NCBI GenBank assembly: GCA_934466515.1
Contig: CAKSLH010000001.1
Span: 186,001 to 250,000, forward strand
Source: an uncultured Eubacteriales bacterium
Lineage (GTDB): Bacteria > Bacillota > Clostridia > Oscillospirales > Acutalibacteraceae
Direction: 5' to 3'
DNA: 64,000 nucleotides
Below the pieces are notes generated by a model that saw only the letters and a list, made by a program, of their open reading frames with translations, was not told the origin of the DNA and searched no databases. This document shows positions 60,471-64,000 of the stretch, one piece after another. The position numbers were made by a program, and so were the translations under genes. How positions within the stretch are numbered: the first letter of the stretch is position 1; every line of letters starts with the position of its first letter.

Positions 60471-60703
60471 ATTGTTTTTTCGCTGCTCTGAACAGCGGTT
60501 TTTATCGCTTTTTCAACCCTCGGTTTGTTTGCCTCTATAAAAAGTTTTAAAAGCATTTCGGCAGTGTCCTCCACCGAGTTTGGATTGTTGAACGAATAGT
60601 TCAGCCTAATCTTTCCCACGGTGCGGTCGCCTGCCTTTCGGTTCTTTTCTTTGATAATACATACTATGCTCACGCCGTTTCGCTTAGCACAGTAATTTTT
60701 CAT
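60455..60703 (-). CDS. Small hypothetical protein of the mobile element
   Basis: 82 residues, basic N-terminus (MKNYCAKRNGVSIVCIIKEK) and a helical acidic middle (VEDTAEMLLKLFIEANKPR). AGAGGGAG precedes the ATG. It lies 13 bases after the relaxase gene and ends at a terminator, so it is the last gene of the mobilization operon. Not recognised; proteins of this size often accompany relaxases in clostridial elements. Confidence 0.6.
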   Translation of the reverse strand: MKNYCAKRNGVSIVCIIKEKNRKAGDRTVGKIRLNYSFNNPNSVEDTAEMLLKLFIEANKPRVEKAIKTAVQSSEKTMSHSA

Positions 60704-60716
60704 TCACCACTCCCTC

Positions 60717-61697
60717 TTATAAAATTAAAGACATTTTTTGCTCGTATTCCTCTTGTGTTGAATAGCAAGCAAAGCACCTCTGAGATATCTTTCTGCCGAG
60801 GATTTTTTCAAGCCGCAGCTTTTCGGCGGTACTCAGTTCCTTTACGGGGTGCGGCTCATAATCGCTCTCGGGCGGCGCTATCGATAACAAATCGCCAAGC
60901 ATTGAGATTAGCCCTGTTGTTACCGTCATACTCACCCCTTCCTTATGCGCAGGCGTTGCATAACTCATATACTCATCATAAAGTTCGCTGTTAATGCCGC
61001 CGAGCGCAAAATACACTTCAAGGTTGTCTTTAAGCAATCGCTCGTCGAACAAACCTTTATCGCGGCAAATGTGATTGTCGGGCGTGGTGAAGGTGATATA
61101 TTTATACTTATCCTCCCACTTAACCTTGTAGCCATGTTCACGCATACACGCAATAAATTCTTCCTTGGTATCGGAATTGCTAATTGCAAACAAAGCATAC
61201 CGTCGCAGCATCTTTTTCCAATCGGGCAATTTCCCGTAGCTGCATTTTTCTTCGGTAACGCTAAGACCGTATTCCCGACAGAGCTTATTGGAATACGCTT
61301 TCACCTGCAAAAGACCGTCGCGGCTTTGGTGAAACTTTTTGCCGTTTTCGTAACTTACCGAATTCATAATCAGGTGATTGTGAATGTTCCCGGTGTTGCA
61401 ATGTGTCGCAACCAAAATTTGAAACCCCGGAAAGCACTCGGCAAATTTAAGTCCTATTTCGTGCGCCGTTTCGGGCGTTAGGTTATCGTCGGGCGAAAAG
61501 GATTGCACAATGTGATAGTAGCTTCTGCCGTCCTCTTTGCCGTACTTTTGTTTTATATAGCGAAATTCTTCAAGTGCCGTGTCGGGCGAGCAGCCAATTC
61601 CGCTGATCAGTCTTTGCTCGGTCGCTTCATCCCTTGTTACATAAGGAAAAATATTATTCATCGGGCAGCCCGAAGTAATAAATTTAACGATTGCCAT
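60717..61697 (-). CDS. Relaxase/mobilization nuclease (MobP-type)
   Basis: 326 residues. The N-terminal relaxase domain contains the HxH metal-binding motif in GNIHNHLIMNSV and an upstream YYHIVQSFSPDD motif. It nicks the origin of transfer and pilots DNA during mobilization. It overlaps mobC by 40 bases. The length is modest for the family, with no obvious C-terminal helicase or primase domain. Confidence 0.88.
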   Translation of the reverse strand: MAIVKFITSGCPMNNIFPYVTRDEATEQRLISGIGCSPDTALEEFRYIKQKYGKEDGRSYYHIVQSFSPDDNLTPETAHEIGLKFAECFPGFQILVATHCNTGNIHNHLIMNSVSYENGKKFHQSRDGLLQVKAYSNKLCREYGLSVTEEKCSYGKLPDWKKMLRRYALFAISNSDTKEEFIACMREHGYKVKWEDKYKYITFTTPDNHICRDKGLFDERLLKDNLEVYFALGGINSELYDEYMSYATPAHKEGVSMTVTTGLISMLGDLLSIAPPESDYEPHPVKELSTAEKLRLEKILGRKISQRCFACYSTQEEYEQKMSLIL

Positions 61698-61966
61698 ATC
61701 GCTTTCAACTCCTCTCTTGTTTCGGTAAGATCCGCCGCGGTAACAAAGCCTGCGTTTACCGCACGGGTGATTTGATTTACATTATTGCCGATGCGCCTGA
61801 GCTCCTCGGCAATGCTGTCCGCGCCGTTTATCACGATGATCGGTTTTTCTAAGGCGCAGTCTCTAAGATAGCTACTGACCAGTTTGTACGAAGACAGCGC
61901 CTTTCGGATAATGATTCCTTTTTCTTCTGGTGTTACCCTGAATTTTAAAATTTCGGTTTTAGCCAC
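61658..61966 (-). CDS. MobC-like relaxosome protein
   Basis: 102 residues if started at GTG 61966 (AKTEILKFRVTPEE follows). The ribbon-helix-helix start and IAEELRRIGNNVNQITRAVN are typical of bacterial mobilization proteins of the MobC family, which assist the relaxase at oriT. AGAAAGGA lies upstream of the GTG. A longer reading to 62074 would enter the candidate oriT region and looks less likely. Confidence 0.82.
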   Translation of the reverse strand: MAKTEILKFRVTPEEKGIIIRKALSSYKLVSSYLRDCALEKPIIVINGADSIAEELRRIGNNVNQITRAVNAGFVTAADLTETREELKAIWQSLNLLLRAAR

Positions 61967-62024
61967 TGCCGTTTTAGTCCTTTCTAAAAAATAATAGGGG
62001 TATGGGCTTAGCCCGACTGCCTTT

Positions 62025-62100
62025 GGTTCGGCCGCCGAAACCGGCGGTTCGTAACACAATGGCGAAACTCGCAATAAACGGCACCAAGGTGCCGTACCAA
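62025..62100. other. Candidate origin of transfer upstream of mobC
   Basis: Two inverted repeats lie close together: CCGCC-GAAACC-GGCGG (about 62032-62047) and CGGCACC-AA-GGTGCCG (62079-62094). They sit directly ahead of mobC and the relaxase gene, where oriT sequences usually lie. The region 61967-62311 otherwise shows no gene I can support. Confidence 0.4.
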
Positions 62101-62311
62101 ATTAAACAGAAATTCTGCCGTCCCTGTTTTGGGCGTAAATTCGGCTTTTAAGACGCAGCCGATTGTTTACCCGTTTTTTTCGTTGCTTTGCCACACGGGG
62201 CAAACAGTGCCCTCACACACGGCAGAAAAGAAGAATGCAACAATGCAGCACTCTCCCATTGTCATCTGCTTTTTTACAATGCAGATTAAACACTCTGCAA
62301 TGTTGCAATCT

Positions 62312-63280
62312 TTATTCGGGTATCGACCAAGCCCAGCCTTTGCCCACCTTTCGGGTGGTAATACCGTTAATATTTTTCTTTGCCTCATTAACGGTGCGTT
62401 GTGAAATGTTTTTATCGGCGGCGGTTTTGAATATTTTTTCTGCCGTCACCTCTTTACCGTCGGCTAACAGATCACGAATCAAGTTTTCCGCCAACGCCGT
62501 TTTGGTATCATGCGAAAATCCGCTAAGCAATTCCTCAGCGGTTATATCGCCGTAACCGTCAAGCCAATAAAACCCTTCTTCATTACCAAGATTAAAAGCA
62601 ACGGTTTTTCCCTCGGGCGCCAGCGAAGATTTATCGTGTACCATTACACGGACATTCGGTTCCTTGCGAAGTCTGCCTACAAGCAAAACGCTTCTCGCGG
62701 CGGCTCGGAAGTCTATGGAGCCCAAGCCACGGTAAGCGCTGCTTGAACCTTGCGATTTATTAAGGTGGCCCACCATAACAATGGCGCAGCCTGTGTGCTC
62801 GGCAACGGCAGCAACCTTTTTTAATACCGAGCGAATCTCATTAGCGCGGTTTATATCAATGCGTTCGCCGATATACCCCTGAATCGGATCGAGGATCATC
62901 AGCTTAGCGTCGGTTTGTTTAATCGCCTGCTCAATGCGCTCGTCCGACAGAGAAAGCGCATCGGTATCTTCGCAAATATTCAGGACTCGGCTTTCGTCCG
63001 CACCGGCATCCATAAGCCTTGGCTTAACGGTATCTCCGAGCCCGTCCTCCGCTGTTTGATAAATTACATTAAACGGTTGCGCAATTTCCATACCGGGCAA
63101 AGCCGTGCCGGAAGAGCAGGCGGCGGCAAGCCTTAAAGCAAGCGTTGTTTTTCCCTCGCCGGGATCGCCCTGAATAATTGTCAGCTTTCCGAACGGGATA
63201 TACGGTTTCCAAAGCCATTTAACTTCTTGCAGCCGCACTTCCGACATCCGCACAAGCGACAGTGTTTTTTCGGTTGGCAT
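62312..63280 (-). CDS. RepA/DnaB-like AAA ATPase of the mobile element
   Basis: 322 residues. Walker A GDPGEGKTTLALRLA, Walker B KLMILDPIQGYIGE and MVGHLNKS match the RecA-fold hexameric helicase family found in plasmids and integrative elements. The C-terminal part (about residues 250-322) resembles a winged-helix domain (TAEKIFKTAADKNISQRTVN). It probably supports replication of the excised element. AGGAGAGG precedes the ATG. Confidence 0.85.
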   Translation of the reverse strand: MPTEKTLSLVRMSEVRLQEVKWLWKPYIPFGKLTIIQGDPGEGKTTLALRLAAACSSGTALPGMEIAQPFNVIYQTAEDGLGDTVKPRLMDAGADESRVLNICEDTDALSLSDERIEQAIKQTDAKLMILDPIQGYIGERIDINRANEIRSVLKKVAAVAEHTGCAIVMVGHLNKSQGSSSAYRGLGSIDFRAAARSVLLVGRLRKEPNVRVMVHDKSSLAPEGKTVAFNLGNEEGFYWLDGYGDITAEELLSGFSHDTKTALAENLIRDLLADGKEVTAEKIFKTAADKNISQRTVNEAKKNINGITTRKVGKGWAWSIPE

Positions 63281-63469
63281 TTTATCCTCTCCTTTCTTTT
63301 CAGTTTTGTTTTAAGAATTCTTTTAAAACAATTATAAACATCCCACCTTTAAAAAAATAACCTTTTACCGCTCCCGAAAAACCGAACCGTATTTATTTTT
63401 GCAGGAGCACCTCTTGCCCCCCGCTGCAAGCAATAAAATAATGCCTACAACTGCAGATAACGACTGTTT

Positions 63470-63720
63470 CTTACAAGAGAAAGTTTATAAGCCTTCCTCG
63501 CTTCTCCGCAGATTTTACCTGTACGCCCGACATTGTTCCTACGCTCTTTTTTCGACCGTGTAGTGTTGAGAGCAAACCTTTGCTTGCCGAGTCCTTTCGG
63601 AACACACCGAAGTGTGTCTTTCTCTCTCGGCACAGTTTTCGCAAACTGCTGTCATCGCCAAAGGCCGCCCACTCATATCCTGTCGGCAGGCTGTTTAGTT
63701 GTAAGGTCAGGCTTTTCATT
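63470..63720 (-). ncRNA. Candidate structured RNA of the mobile element
   Basis: Read on the minus strand this gene-free stretch contains several stable hairpins. One is a TGCCGAG/CTCGGCA outer stem (63585-63591 with 63626-63632) enclosing ACACAC-TTCG-GTGTGT. Others are CAGTTT-GCGA-AAACTG (63633-63648) and CCTG-CCGA-CAGG (about 63680-63691). TTCG and GNRA (GCGA) loops on the same strand are typical of folded RNA. An 82-codon open frame overlaps it (63471-63719) but has no ribosome site. The remaining parts of 63281-63828 hold nothing else I can name. Confidence 0.45.
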
Positions 63721-63754
63721 TCTGTCTGACTGTGATATAATTTTAATGTAAAAT

Positions 63755-63782
63755 AACACCTTCGGGGTGAGAAGGTGTTTTG
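63755..63782 (+). terminator. Hairpin terminator-like element
   Basis: AACACCTTC (63755-63763) pairs perfectly with GAAGGTGTT (63771-63779), followed by only a short T run. It lies upstream of the last gene. Confidence 0.6.
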
Positions 63783-63828
63783 AACAAAAATATATAAATT
63801 TCACTTTTACACAAAAGGCGGTGAAGTT

Positions 63829-64000
63829 ATGCAATTGCAAAGTTCGCAAATCGGATTGTATGTAACCTTGGAAAGGAACGGTATTATAAAAAGAAATCTC
63901 ATCACAAAATCGGGCGAGCAGGAGTTGCCTGCTGCAGCAATTAAGGATGAGATCATAGAATTTTCAGAACTGAATTTCGGCCCGTATTCAAAGGTTATCG
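63829..64000 (+). CDS. Start of an unrecognised protein gene (3' end outside window)
   Basis: ATG at 63829 with AGGCGGTGA 4 bases upstream; 57 codons are visible and remain open to the window edge. The protein begins MQLQSSQIGLYVTLERNG and is unremarkable in composition. It is the only plus-strand gene of the visible element. I do not recognise its family. Confidence 0.65.
   Translation, partial: MQLQSSQIGLYVTLERNGIIKRNLITKSGEQELPAAAIKDEIIEFSELNFGPYSKVI

Larger units (their letters stand above)
58826..64000. mobile_element. Integrative mobilizable element inserted in spoIIID (right end outside window)
   Basis: From the spoIIID break rightwards the genes are all of mobile-element type: large serine recombinase, a small hypothetical, relaxase, MobC-like protein, RepA/DnaB-like ATPase, a structured RNA-like region, and the start of another gene. 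There are no conjugation-channel genes in the visible part, so it is probably mobilizable rather than self-transmissible. It is at least 5.2 kb long. Confidence 0.82.

Noticed and set aside
63471..63719. 82-residue protein gene on the minus strand
   Set aside because: No ribosome site, composition unlike neighbours, and the DNA forms tetraloop hairpins on that strand; a structured RNA explains it better.
1..64000. CRISPR arrays, rRNA operons, insertion sequences
   Set aside because: No regularly spaced repeats, rRNA sequence or transposase gene was seen on either strand.

Overview
The window is a gene-dense, moderately low-GC stretch from an anaerobic, Gram-positive, spore-forming-lineage bacterium of the class Clostridia. 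A gut Oscillospirales-like genome is my best guess. The grounds are: sigma-A promoters with 17-bp spacers, strong Shine-Dalgarno sites, a Bacillus/Clostridium-type SOS box, [FeFe]-hydrogenase maturases, FlxABCD-HdrABC electron-transfer genes, a fused FeoA-FeoB, and the C-terminal part of the sporulation regulator spoIIID. No rRNA, complete tRNA, CRISPR array or insertion sequence was found.

Layout. 1-6.9 kb (+): end of an iron-sulfur protein gene, a DUF5058 membrane pair with an M20 metallohydrolase, a Ca2+/cation antiporter and FeoAB. 6.9-12.5 kb (-): GH89 glycosidase with a Na+-symporter, and a TetR-controlled ABC exporter. 12.7-15.7 kb (+): SOS-controlled Y-family polymerase with a YolD-like partner, acyl-ACP thioesterase and an AlkD-like repair protein. 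15.8-27.9 kb (-): a tightly coupled redox operon reading malate dehydrogenase, fumarase, HdrBCA, FlxDCBA, fumarate reductase B and A, followed by two small membrane-protein genes. 28.1-30.8 kb (+): a P-type ATPase behind a structured leader. 30.9-37.8 kb (-): ATP synthase operon in which a truncated delta subunit is fused to alpha. 38-44 kb (+): LysR regulator, lipid kinase, and the hydE-hydG-hydF operon behind an attenuator-like leader. 44.2-58.7 kb: TSUP permease, FAD enzyme, enolase, RlmB, a degenerate P-type ATPase, MetG, TatD, a 29-residue peptide gene and potABCD behind a long structured leader. 58.8-64 kb: a mobilizable element (serine recombinase, relaxase, MobC-like protein, helicase-like ATPase) whose left end interrupts spoIIID.

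How the genes fit together. The 16.8-27.9 kb operon encodes the reductive branch oxaloacetate to malate to fumarate to succinate, together with a soluble NADH-linked Hdr/Flx complex. I infer that the complex couples NADH oxidation to fumarate reduction and ferredoxin reduction by flavin-based electron bifurcation. Ferredoxin could then supply an [FeFe] hydrogenase (its maturases are at 40-44 kb; the hydrogenase itself is not in the window). The main discoveries proposed are this operon, the delta-alpha ATP synthase fusion, the element inside spoIIID, several structured leaders, and an apparently inactive P1B-like ATPase.
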